DNA of 64,000 nt from Bacteroidota bacterium (lineage in GTDB: Bacteria > Bacteroidota > Bacteroidia > CAIKAF01), in contig JAEZEQ010000020.1 in the NCBI GenBank assembly GCA_023432985.1, forward strand, positions 38,287 through 102,286, written 5' to 3'. Under the pieces are notes generated by a model that was not told the DNA's origin, ran no database searches, and saw only the letters and a program-made list of their open reading frames with translations. Made by a program: the position numbers and the translations under genes. Of the stretch, positions 34,538-43,289 are shown in pieces. The first letter of the stretch is position 1. Each line of letters begins with the position of its first letter.

Positions 34538-35659
34538 GTGCAATCCGTATATATTAACCACATAGCCAAATATCTTCCCGGATTACCCATCCACAATGAG
34601 GAAATGGAAGAATATCTGGGTCTCATTTCGGGTAAAAAATCTAAAAGTAAATCCATTATTCTACGCAATAACGGCATTACCTCAAGATATTATGCCATAA
34701 AAAAAGACGGTACCTTGCTGGAAACAAATGCCGAAATGACAGCAAAAGCCATCCAACATTTAGGCATAACTCTCGACCGGGTTAGCTACCTCGCATCAGG
34801 CACAACACTTCCCGACCAAATTTTGCCGGCACATGCCAATATGGTGCATGGCATCATAGGCGGCAATAATCTCGAGCTTTCTTCGCATGGCGGTTCCTGT
34901 TTAAGCGGATTTCATGCCTTAAAATCGGCATTCCTGCATGTGAAATCGGAATTACATACCCATGCCATAGCCACCGGGTCTGAATTGTGGAGCAAAAATT
35001 TCAGAAATGAAAACTTCGAAGAAGAAGCTGCTAAATTGCGCCAACTCGAACAACAACCCATTATTGCTTTCGAAGCCGACTTTCTGCGTTGGATGCTGAG
35101 CGACGGTGCAGCAGCCATGTATCTATCCAATAAACCCAATACCGAACTTAGCCTACGCATTGATTGGATGGAATCGAAATCTTTCGCACACGAACTCGAA
35201 ACCTGTATGTATTTGGGAGGAGAAAAAGAAGGCAAAAATCTGATCGGATTCAGAGAATTTGAACCCAAATTATGGCCCGAAAAATCACTTTTCGCCATAA
35301 AACAGGATACCAAAATTTTAGGAAATTATATCATTTCTAAAGGACTCGAATATACAAGGGAAATTGCCCAAAAACACCAATTAGATCCTAAGGAAATTGA
35401 CTGGCTTTTACCCCATATTTCTTCGATGTATTTCTTCGATAAAATGCTGAAAGGATACGAAGAAATCGGCTTTGCTATTCCCGTAGAAAAATGGTTTACC
35501 AATCTTAAAACCGTCGGTAACCTCGGGTCGGCCGCCTTTATGTTTATTCTTGAGGAATTATTCAATTCGGGAAAATTAAAAAAAGGACAGAAAATTTTAG
35601 TCATGATTCCCGAAAGTGCCCGTTTTGCATATGGATATATACACCTAACCGTTGTTTGA
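34538..35659 (+). CDS. darB: Dialkylresorcinol-forming ketosynthase DarB
   Basis: DarB is a KAS III-like thiolase-fold enzyme that condenses a beta-ketoacyl and an unsaturated acyl intermediate to the cyclohexanedione later aromatised to a dialkylresorcinol. The 373-residue product has the nucleophile Cys121 in HGGSCLSGFHAL, a His in WLLPHISSM and an Asn in VGNLGSAAF, consistent with a Cys-His-Asn triad. Translation starts at GTG 34538. The stop overlaps the next start by 1 nt (TGATG). Confidence 0.88.
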   Translation: MQSVYINHIAKYLPGLPIHNEEMEEYLGLISGKKSKSKSIILRNNGITSRYYAIKKDGTLLETNAEMTAKAIQHLGITLDRVSYLASGTTLPDQILPAHANMVHGIIGGNNLELSSHGGSCLSGFHALKSAFLHVKSELHTHAIATGSELWSKNFRNENFEEEAAKLRQLEQQPIIAFEADFLRWMLSDGAAAMYLSNKPNTELSLRIDWMESKSFAHELETCMYLGGEKEGKNLIGFREFEPKLWPEKSLFAIKQDTKILGNYIISKGLEYTREIAQKHQLDPKEIDWLLPHISSMYFFDKMLKGYEEIGFAIPVEKWFTNLKTVGNLGSAAFMFILEELFNSGKLKKGQKILVMIPESARFAYGYIHLTVV

Positions 35660-36087
35660 TGAGTTTGATAGGCCCACAAAATATAGAAGAGTTTATTCCG
35701 CAAAAATCGCCATTTGTACTGATTTCGGACTTACTGGAATCAAGTGAACAAGGGGCAGTTGGTGTGTTTCATATTCCGGTCGGACATATTCTTGCCGATG
35801 GAGATTTTTTAAGCGAAGAAGGCCTGGTCGAACATATGGCACAAACCGCCTCAGCTCAATCGGGTTTCGAAGCCCGTAAAAATCAAAAAGATGTATCCAT
35901 AGGTTTTATCGGACAAATAAAAAATCTGAAAATATTTCAACGTCCACGACTCGGAGATAGCATCCAAACCCGTATGGAATGTATACATATTCTGGGGCCG
36001 GTACGGGTAATCAAATGCTATTGCACGCTCCACGACACTCCCCTGGCCGAATGTGAAATGAAAATAGTGCTTCAAGAAAAAGCATAA
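35659..36087 (+). CDS. Hotdog-fold 3-hydroxyacyl-ACP dehydratase-like protein
   Basis: A 142-residue hotdog protein related to FabZ/FabA-type dehydratases. PVGHILADGDFLSEEGLVEHMAQTASA spans the central helix region (shown by position about residues 40-66), with the conserved acidic and His residues. I use the ATG at 35659, which overlaps the darB stop (TGATG), rather than a TTG one codon earlier. In a pigment operon it most likely dehydrates 3-hydroxyacyl chains to build the polyene, partnering the ketoreductase and ketosynthase encoded 15 kb upstream. Confidence 0.82.
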   Translation: MSLIGPQNIEEFIPQKSPFVLISDLLESSEQGAVGVFHIPVGHILADGDFLSEEGLVEHMAQTASAQSGFEARKNQKDVSIGFIGQIKNLKIFQRPRLGDSIQTRMECIHILGPVRVIKCYCTLHDTPLAECEMKIVLQEKA

Positions 36088-36091
36088 TGCC

Positions 36092-37324
36092 ATGCAAAGC
36101 CTGAACGAAAACATACAACGCATTGCAAAACAAAGCCCTTATTATAAGAAACAATTGGCCCATCTAGCCATTGAATCCCTTTCTTTTCCGGAGGATTTAA
36201 ATCAGCTTCCCTTTACTCATAAAGAAGATTTATCGCAATATAATGCCGATTTTTTGAGCATAGCCAAAGAAGAAGTGCGCGATTGGGTCACCACATCGGG
36301 AACTATGGGCGACCCGGTATGGTTTGCATTGAGCGAAAAAGACTTGAACAGACTGGCAAAAAATGAGGCCGGATCTTATAGATTGGCCGGATTGAAACGC
36401 GGACAAAAAGTATTGCTGACTACCACTATGGATCGGCGATTTATGGCGGGATTGGCTTATTTTTTCGGTGGACGAGAATACGGATTGTCCTTTATCCGAA
36501 ATGGCCCCGGTATACCCGAAATGCAATGGGATTCCATACGTCTCATGCAACCCGATCTTATCATTGCTGTACCCTCTTTTTTATTGAAAATAGCCGAATA
36601 TGCGCGTGCAAACGGATTTAATCCCTCCCAATCTTCTCTTAAAAAAGCCATTTGTATTGGAGAAAATATAAGAAATGAAAAGCTGGAGCCGAACGAACTG
36701 GCTTTGCGTATTGCAGCAGAATGGCCCGGATTAGAACTGATAGGCACTTATGCCGGAACCGAAATGTCGACCGCATTTACCGAATGTACCCAAGCTCGCG
36801 GCATGCATTTGCAGGAAGATTTAATTTATGCCGAATTTTTAAACGAATTGAATGAACCCGTAGCAGAAGGCGAATTGGGCGAATTGGTCATCACGCATTT
36901 GGGAGTGGAAGCTATGCCTTTGATTCGATTTAGAACCGGAGATTTAATGCGCCATTATCGAAGTAAATGTCCCTGCGGAAACCCTTCCTTACGCATAGGT
37001 CCCGTCGAAGGACGCAAGCAACAAATGATAAAATATAAGGGCACAACCCTATATCCACCCGCCCTATTCAACGTGCTCCACGAAAGTTCCGAAATTCAAA
37101 ATTTCCAAATTCACCTCTTTCGTAATCAAACCGGAACCGACGAATTGCATATTTGGGTGGGATTCGAAGGAAACCCGGAGCTAATCTTACCCCTGTTGAA
37201 AAATCGCTTTAAAGCCAAAATCAGAGTCTCCCCCATTATTAAACAAATGGAAATTGAAGTGATTGAAAAATCAAAATGGCCCGAAAAAAACAGAAAAGCA
37301 CTCCTGTTTATCGATCATAGGTAA
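36092..37324 (+). CDS. AMP-forming acyl/aryl ligase (phenylacetate-CoA ligase-like)
   Basis: A 410-residue adenylate-forming enzyme of the phenylacetate-CoA ligase/coenzyme F390 synthetase group. The phosphate loop is TTSGTMGDPV, the adenine region GTYAGTEMST, the ATP-ribose region IRFRTGDLMRHY and the C-terminal domain follows EGRKQQMIKYKG. Four Cys (CPCG with others nearby) may bind a metal, as in several family members. In this operon the natural substrate would be 4-coumarate from the tyrosine ammonia-lyase, loaded onto the acyl carrier protein as chain starter; this is inference from context. Confidence 0.82.
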   Translation: MQSLNENIQRIAKQSPYYKKQLAHLAIESLSFPEDLNQLPFTHKEDLSQYNADFLSIAKEEVRDWVTTSGTMGDPVWFALSEKDLNRLAKNEAGSYRLAGLKRGQKVLLTTTMDRRFMAGLAYFFGGREYGLSFIRNGPGIPEMQWDSIRLMQPDLIIAVPSFLLKIAEYARANGFNPSQSSLKKAICIGENIRNEKLEPNELALRIAAEWPGLELIGTYAGTEMSTAFTECTQARGMHLQEDLIYAEFLNELNEPVAEGELGELVITHLGVEAMPLIRFRTGDLMRHYRSKCPCGNPSLRIGPVEGRKQQMIKYKGTTLYPPALFNVLHESSEIQNFQIHLFRNQTGTDELHIWVGFEGNPELILPLLKNRFKAKIRVSPIIKQMEIEVIEKSKWPEKNRKALLFIDHR

Positions 37325-37383
37325 GAAAACTGAAAAAGCTGGATTTTTTACAGATATTGTTACGCAAAGGCAAAAATTAATCT

Positions 37384-37391
37384 TACTTTTG
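37384..37391 (+). promoter_or_regulatory. Probable promoter -7 box of carB
   Basis: TACTTTTG at 37384-37391 with a TTG at 37357-37359, a 24-nt spacer, one longer than the usual range. The leader to the ATG at 37426 is about 30 nt. Confidence 0.5.
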
Positions 37392-37425
37392 TGCCCGGCT
37401 TATTGCTAAATATATATCCAAAAGT

Positions 37426-40236
37426 ATGCCGAAAGACAATTCCATAAAACATGTTTTAATCATTGGTAGCGGTCCTATTATTATAGGTCAGGCCTGTGAG
37501 TTTGATTATTCCGGATCACAAGCTGCAAAAGCACTTCGAGAAGAAGGTGTTACGGTTTCTCTTATCAATTCCAATCCGGCCACCATCATGACCGACCCGG
37601 TAACTGCCGACCATGTCTATCTGCTTCCCCTGGAACCCGAAAGCATAGTCCGCATTTTATCGGAACAAAAAATCGACGCCGTATTGCCGACTATGGGCGG
37701 ACAAACAGCGCTGAATTTGGCCAAGACCTGTATGGAAATGGGAATTTGGGACGATTTCAATGTACGCGTTATCGGAGTAGATATGGCTGCCATTGAAACC
37801 ACCGAAAACCGAGAAGCCTTTCGCCAATTAATGGAATCTATCGGAGTGGGAATGGCTCCATCCATTACGGCCACATCCATGCTCGAAGGTAAAGAAATTG
37901 CCAATGAAATCGGATTCCCCCTCGTTATTCGTCCTTCTTATACCTTGGGCGGATTAGGCGGGTCTATTGTACACGATAAAAATGATTTTGAAGCATTATT
38001 ACAACGCGGTTTGCAATTATCGCCCATTCATGAAGTGCTTATCGATAAAGCCGTATTAGGCTGGAAAGAATATGAGTTGGAATTGCTGCGGGATGCAAAT
38101 GATAATGTGGTTATTATTTGTACCATCGAGAATTTTGACCCTATGGGTATTCATACCGGCGACAGTATTACAGTTGCACCGGCTATGACACTCAGCGATA
38201 CGGTTTTTCAGGAAATGCGCGATCTGGCCATCAAAATGATGCGCTCTATAGGGAATTTTGCCGGAGGTTGTAATGTGCAATTCTCCGTAAACCCCGATAC
38301 CGAAGAAATTATTGCAATCGAAATCAACCCGCGCGTATCCCGATCATCAGCCCTGGCCTCTAAAGCAACCGGATATCCCATTGCTAAAATCGCCACGAAA
38401 CTGGCCCTGGGCTATCATCTAAACGAACTCAAAAATCCGATTACAGGAACCTCGGCTTTATTCGAACCTACCCTCGATTATGTTATCGTAAAAATCCCGA
38501 GATGGAACTTCGATAAATTTCAAGGTGCCAATAAAACCCTCGGTTTCCAAATGAAATCAGTAGGCGAAGTGATGGGTATAGGAAGATCTTTTCAGGAAGC
38601 CCTGCAGAAAGCCTGCCAATCACTCGAAATAAACAGAAACGGGTTAGGTGCCGACGGAAAGGAATTAACCAACCGCGACGAAATCCTGAAAAGCCTCGAA
38701 TTTGCTTCATGGAACAGATTATTCCATGTTTATGATGCCATAAAATTGGGTATTCCCATCAATACCATTCATAAGGTTAGTAAAATCGATAAATGGTTCT
38801 TGTATCAAATCGAAGAATTGATTGCTGTCGAAAATACCATTAAGGAATTTACGATCGATAATATCAGTTATGATTTACTGAAAATCGCTAAAGAAAAAGG
38901 CTATGGCGACCGACAAATAGCCCACTTATTAGGCTGCCTCGAAAGCGAAGTCTATAAGAAAAGAGAAGTCCTGAAAATTCAACGCAGCTATAAACTGGTA
39001 GATACCTGTGCGGCCGAATTCGAAGCGCTCACGCCTTATTATTATTCTTCATTCGAATCGGAAAATGAAAGCATACGCTCGGATCGTAAAAAGGTGCTTA
39101 TACTCGGTTCCGGACCAAACCGCATCGGACAAGGTATAGAATTCGACTATAGTTGCGTACATGGAGTAATGGCCGCCAAAGAATGCGACTATGAAACCAT
39201 TATGGTGAATTGTAACCCGGAAACGGTTTCTACCGACTTTAATACGGCCGATAAATTATACTTCGAACCCGTATTTTGGGAACATGTTTACGATATTATT
39301 CAACATGAAAAACCCGATGGAGTTATTGTTCAATTGGGGGGACAAACAGCGTTGAAACTGGCCGAAAAAATGAATCGATACGGCATTCCCATTTTTGGAA
39401 CCAGCTTCAGTAATATTGACCTGGCCGAAGATAGAGGACGCTTTTCTACCTTACTGAAAGATCTCGGTATTCCATACCCCAAATTTGGAACGGTGACCTC
39501 CGCAGAAGAAGCTATTGAGCTGGCTAAAGAACTGGGATTCCCTCTATTGGTGCGCCCTAGTTATGTATTGGGCGGACAAAAAATGAAAATTGTTCTTAAT
39601 GACGAAGAACTCGAATCGCATGTAATCGAACTTTTTAAAGAATTCCCCGGCAATCGCGTTCTGCTCGATCATTTCCTCGAAAAAACAATTGAAGCCGAAA
39701 CCGACTCTATTTGCGATGGCGAAGATGCTCTGATTATTGGAATGATGGAACATATAGAACCCGCAGGTATACATTCCGGCGATAGCTTTGCATTGCTCCC
39801 TACCTTCGATTTATCGGAAAATATCGTTAACCAAATGAAAGAATATTCCCATAAAATTGCAATCGCTTTGCAGGTAAAGGGACTTATTAATATTCAATTC
39901 GCCATTAAAGACGAAGTGGTATATGTTATCGAAGCCAATCCACGCGCCTCACGCACCATGCCTTTTATAGCTAAAGCATATAAACAACCCTATATCAACT
40001 GGGCCACTAAAATTATGCTGGGTGAAGCCAAAGTGAAAGACTTTGTATATAATCCGCAAATGGAAGGTTATGCAATTAAAATTCCGGTTTTCTCCTACGA
40101 TAAATTCCCCGAAGTGAAAAAAGAACTCGGCCCCGAAATGCGTTCTACCGGAGAAGGCATCTATTTTATTAAGGATTTAAAAGATAAATATTTTAGGGAA
40201 ATTTACGCCCAACGAAATTTATATTTAAGTAAATAA
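37426..40236 (+). CDS. carB: Carbamoyl-phosphate synthase large subunit lacking the allosteric domain
   Basis: CarB makes carbamoyl phosphate for pyrimidine and arginine synthesis with ammonia supplied by CarA. Both synthetase halves are present: the first begins KHVLIIGSGPIIIGQACEFDYSG, the second VLILGSGPNRIGQGIEFDYS near residue 560, each with an ATP-grasp domain (VRPSYTLGG and VRPSYVLGG). The product ends at residue 936, just after the second synthetase half, whereas the enterobacterial protein has about 1070 residues. The missing part is the MGS domain that binds UMP and ornithine. A similar length is, as I recall, usual in Bacteroidota. carA is not in the window. Confidence 0.95.
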   Translation: MPKDNSIKHVLIIGSGPIIIGQACEFDYSGSQAAKALREEGVTVSLINSNPATIMTDPVTADHVYLLPLEPESIVRILSEQKIDAVLPTMGGQTALNLAKTCMEMGIWDDFNVRVIGVDMAAIETTENREAFRQLMESIGVGMAPSITATSMLEGKEIANEIGFPLVIRPSYTLGGLGGSIVHDKNDFEALLQRGLQLSPIHEVLIDKAVLGWKEYELELLRDANDNVVIICTIENFDPMGIHTGDSITVAPAMTLSDTVFQEMRDLAIKMMRSIGNFAGGCNVQFSVNPDTEEIIAIEINPRVSRSSALASKATGYPIAKIATKLALGYHLNELKNPITGTSALFEPTLDYVIVKIPRWNFDKFQGANKTLGFQMKSVGEVMGIGRSFQEALQKACQSLEINRNGLGADGKELTNRDEILKSLEFASWNRLFHVYDAIKLGIPINTIHKVSKIDKWFLYQIEELIAVENTIKEFTIDNISYDLLKIAKEKGYGDRQIAHLLGCLESEVYKKREVLKIQRSYKLVDTCAAEFEALTPYYYSSFESENESIRSDRKKVLILGSGPNRIGQGIEFDYSCVHGVMAAKECDYETIMVNCNPETVSTDFNTADKLYFEPVFWEHVYDIIQHEKPDGVIVQLGGQTALKLAEKMNRYGIPIFGTSFSNIDLAEDRGRFSTLLKDLGIPYPKFGTVTSAEEAIELAKELGFPLLVRPSYVLGGQKMKIVLNDEELESHVIELFKEFPGNRVLLDHFLEKTIEAETDSICDGEDALIIGMMEHIEPAGIHSGDSFALLPTFDLSENIVNQMKEYSHKIAIALQVKGLINIQFAIKDEVVYVIEANPRASRTMPFIAKAYKQPYINWATKIMLGEAKVKDFVYNPQMEGYAIKIPVFSYDKFPEVKKELGPEMRSTGEGIYFIKDLKDKYFREIYAQRNLYLSK

Positions 40237-40451
40237 TGATTCTAAAAAGCATCGTCATACTCATTGGACTCATCCTTTTTCTGAAATTTCTGAATAAGTA
40301 TGTAAACCCGGTTGTGAAAGCAGCCAATAAGGTCAACGAAAAGGAAAAAAAGGAAAAGAATACGGTTACTTATGTGCAACATAAAAATCCAAATAGTCCA
40401 AAATCTACCGATAACGACGGAGAATATATTGAATATAAAGAACTGGATTAA
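40236..40451 (+). CDS. Small single-pass membrane protein (possibly DUF4834)
   Basis: A 71-residue protein with one N-terminal transmembrane helix (about residues 4-19) and a charged cytoplasmic tail rich in Lys and Asn, ending DNDGEYIEYKELD. This arrangement resembles the DUF4834 family of Bacteroidota, which I state from memory with limited certainty. The start overlaps the carB stop by one base (TAATG), so it is translationally coupled to carB. Function unknown. Confidence 0.65.
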   Translation: MILKSIVILIGLILFLKFLNKYVNPVVKAANKVNEKEKKEKNTVTYVQHKNPNSPKSTDNDGEYIEYKELD

Positions 40452-40472
40452 TTAATCTGTTTACAACCTATT

Positions 40473-40518
40473 AACAGAGCCGAGGCACGAACTTATAATT
40501 CTGTCTCGGCTCTGTTTT
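40473..40518 (+). terminator. Terminator of the carB unit
   Basis: AACAGAGCCGAG (40473-40484) pairs with CTCGGCTCTGTT (40505-40516) over 12 bp around a 20-nt loop, followed by a short T-run. It ends the carB transcript. Confidence 0.75.
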
Positions 40519-40544
40519 ATATATTTTCTGATGCCGATTTTCTT

Positions 40545-40664
40545 TTAGAAAATCTGACTCACTTCTTTTTGCATTGCTTTTTGCCGGAAATAAGTAACCG
40601 CATCAGGCATATAAAGCCATGCATCGGGGTAAATCAACCAAGTTTTTCTCCAAATCTCCTCCAA
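40545..40664 (-). pseudogene. Short protein-like remnant in the carB-yfhO gap
   Basis: On the minus strand a 39-codon frame opens at a TTG (40664), directly preceded by an in-frame TAG and one codon, and ends with TAA at 40545-40547. It reads like a real protein end: LEEIWRKTWLIYPDAW, then YFRQKAMQKEVSQIF, with three Trp. There is no ATG except one internal Met at residue 19. It could be the decayed 3' end of a gene whose beginning was lost, or a small peptide gene. No homology is recognised. Confidence 0.25.
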
Positions 40665-40715
40665 GTTCTAATAATTTAGTTTAATTTGGTTCCCTAAAAT
40701 CGGATTGAAAATTTT

Positions 40716-43289
40716 ATGGGTAATCTTTTTAAAAAATATGCATGGCACCTGGCCATAATCCTCTCGGCCTTATTAATCACCCTGGCCTTTGTACCTCAAA
40801 TTCTCGACAATAAAGAAATTAAACAACATGATATTTTGCAGTCGAAAGGGGCTGTGAAAGAGATGATGGATTATAAAGCACAAGATGGCAAAATCCCTCT
40901 TTGGTCCAATTCCATGTTCTCCGGAATGCCTATGTACCTGGCAGTTGTAAACGAATCCAACATATTTAGTCAGGTCAATATTTTCTTTAGAAAACTTCTG
41001 CCCTCACCGGCTGATTTGATATTTTTGACCTTTCTGGGCTTTATTGCCATGGGATTTTCGATGCGACTAAAACCCTGGGCAACACTACTGGGAGCCATTG
41101 CCTATACTTTTAGTACCTATAATATTGTTATTGTAGCAGCCGGTCATAATGCTAAATTAAATGCACTGGCATTTTTACCTGTGATTTTCGGGGGATTGTA
41201 TCATGCCTACCGCATTAATCCCATGCGTGGAGCCGCTATTTTTGGAATTGGACTTGTCCTTAACCTCGTTGCCAGTCACCCCCAAATGACCTACTATTTC
41301 GGATTTTTGGGATTGGCTTTTGTAGCAAGCGAAGCTGTAGCCGCATTTAAAACCAAACAAAGTAAAAACTTCTTAATCGCTTCGGCTTTATTGGCTTGCA
41401 TGACCTTATTGGCCGGCTTGTCGCATTATAGCAATCTGGCTACTATTACCGATTATTCTAAATACAGCACCCGTAGTCAGTCCGAACTCAGCTTAGATGC
41501 CGAAAATCAGACCTCAGGCCTCGATAAAGATTATATCACCGATTGGAGCAATGGCATTGATGAAAGTTTTTCTTTGCTTATTCCCAATTATAAAGGAGCC
41601 GCATCGGGCCAATTGAAAGGACATCCCTCGGCATTGAAAAATGTGGATAAAAGCCTGAAAGCTACAGTGGGCGAACAAAATGCATACTGGGGAGATCAAC
41701 CTTTTATAGGTGGACCGGCCTACGCAGGAGCCTTTATTGTTGTCCTCTTTTTCTTTGGCTTAATCCTCATTAAAGACAGAATTAAATGGCCTTTGCTTAT
41801 TGCCGCAACCATTACCCTGATCTTATCCTGGGGTAAACATGTGCCGGGTATTACCGATTTCTGCCTCGAATACCTGCCTATGTACAGCAAATTTAGAGCT
41901 GTAGCCTCTATGATTGTTATCCCTGACCTGGTTATTCCCATTTTAGCCTCTATCGTTGTAGTCAAAATTGCCGATAGTGACCTGCGTACCCAAAACATTT
42001 TCCTATTCGGAAAGGATACCGGAAAAACACCCCTTCAGGCTTTTCTAATGGTCTCGGGTATTTTCGCCCTATTCTGCGCCATTACATGGATTGCCCCAAC
42101 TACCTTTAATTCTGTTTACTCAAGTGGCGAATATGAAAACTTTTCACAAAGCATCGATATGCAATTCGCACGCGATATTCAAAATGGAATGATGAGTCAG
42201 GGCGAATTGGAAAATTTTAAATCGGAATTTTTTGCCGAACTCGAAAAAGCTCGATCATCTATCCTCAAAGCAGATGCCCTGCGCAGCTTAATTATTATTC
42301 TAATTGGTATGGCTATAGTCGGACTCTATCTCAAAAAACCATACAATAAAGCCATATTTGCCGCAGCATTGATATTGCTGACTATGGGTGATTTGTTCAC
42401 TATCAATAAAAGGTATTTAAATGATAGCCATTTTGCCCGGAAAAAATCAGGAAATGATTTCCCTATTCGCATGGCCGATCAGGTTATTTTGGCCGATAAA
42501 GGGCATAATAATCGAGTATTGAACTTATCGCTGAGTACCTTCAACGATGCAACTACGTCTTATTACCACAAATCCATAGGCGGATATTATGCCGCGAAAA
42601 TGAAAAAATATCAGGAATTGATTCAGTACGCATTGCAGCCCGAAATTCAAAATATATCGGCTGCCCTTCAGGTAAACCCAACCGTTGAAGGCCTGGACAG
42701 TGCAATGCGTTCGAATGTGGTTTTGAATATGCTCAATACCAAATATGTTATTTTCGATCCAAATAACCCTCCTTATGTCAACCCACACGCAAATGGAAAT
42801 GCCTGGTTTGTTGAGGAGGTTAAAATCGCCGAAAATGCCGATGAAGAATTGGCCTTGACTAAAAGCAGCGATTTGAAACGTATCGCCATAACACAACAAA
42901 GCTTTGCCTCTATGGTAGAAGGACACAAAAACGGAAGAGATACTACGGCATATATAGAACTCAGCTCTTATCATCCGACGCGTATGGAATATACAGCGCA
43001 CAGCTCCGAGCCCAAATTGGCCGTATTTTCAGAAATCTGGTATCCGGAATGGAAAGTGAGTATTGACGGTCAACCCATTGAAGTGGCAAAGGTCAACTAT
43101 ACCCTGCGCGCCATGGTCGTACCCGCAGGAACGCATAAAATAGAAATGCAGTTCGAAACCAAATACTGGGAACGCGGAAAAATTTCCTTAGCCGGATCTT
43201 CCCTGCTCTTACTCTGTAGCATATTATTCCTCTTCGGAGCTTATATACCCGGATTGAAAAAGTACTATAACAAAGATGCAGAAGCCTAA
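40716..43289 (+). CDS. YfhO family multi-pass membrane protein
   Basis: An 857-residue polytopic membrane protein with a dozen or so helices, of the YfhO family; related GT-C-like proteins transfer sugars from lipid carriers. The first extracytoplasmic loop has QHDILQSKGAVKEM and IPLWSNSMFSGMPMY, the typical YfhO start, and a large C-terminal extracytoplasmic domain (YHPTRMEYTAHSSEPKLAVFSEIWYPEW) precedes the last helix. In Bacillus and Listeria YfhO-type proteins decorate teichoic acids; here, next to glycosyltransferases, a surface-glycan role is likely. It overlaps the next gene by 14 nt. Confidence 0.88.
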   Translation: MGNLFKKYAWHLAIILSALLITLAFVPQILDNKEIKQHDILQSKGAVKEMMDYKAQDGKIPLWSNSMFSGMPMYLAVVNESNIFSQVNIFFRKLLPSPADLIFLTFLGFIAMGFSMRLKPWATLLGAIAYTFSTYNIVIVAAGHNAKLNALAFLPVIFGGLYHAYRINPMRGAAIFGIGLVLNLVASHPQMTYYFGFLGLAFVASEAVAAFKTKQSKNFLIASALLACMTLLAGLSHYSNLATITDYSKYSTRSQSELSLDAENQTSGLDKDYITDWSNGIDESFSLLIPNYKGAASGQLKGHPSALKNVDKSLKATVGEQNAYWGDQPFIGGPAYAGAFIVVLFFFGLILIKDRIKWPLLIAATITLILSWGKHVPGITDFCLEYLPMYSKFRAVASMIVIPDLVIPILASIVVVKIADSDLRTQNIFLFGKDTGKTPLQAFLMVSGIFALFCAITWIAPTTFNSVYSSGEYENFSQSIDMQFARDIQNGMMSQGELENFKSEFFAELEKARSSILKADALRSLIIILIGMAIVGLYLKKPYNKAIFAAALILLTMGDLFTINKRYLNDSHFARKKSGNDFPIRMADQVILADKGHNNRVLNLSLSTFNDATTSYYHKSIGGYYAAKMKKYQELIQYALQPEIQNISAALQVNPTVEGLDSAMRSNVVLNMLNTKYVIFDPNNPPYVNPHANGNAWFVEEVKIAENADEELALTKSSDLKRIAITQQSFASMVEGHKNGRDTTAYIELSSYHPTRMEYTAHSSEPKLAVFSEIWYPEWKVSIDGQPIEVAKVNYTLRAMVVPAGTHKIEMQFETKYWERGKISLAGSSLLLLCSILFLFGAYIPGLKKYYNKDAEA

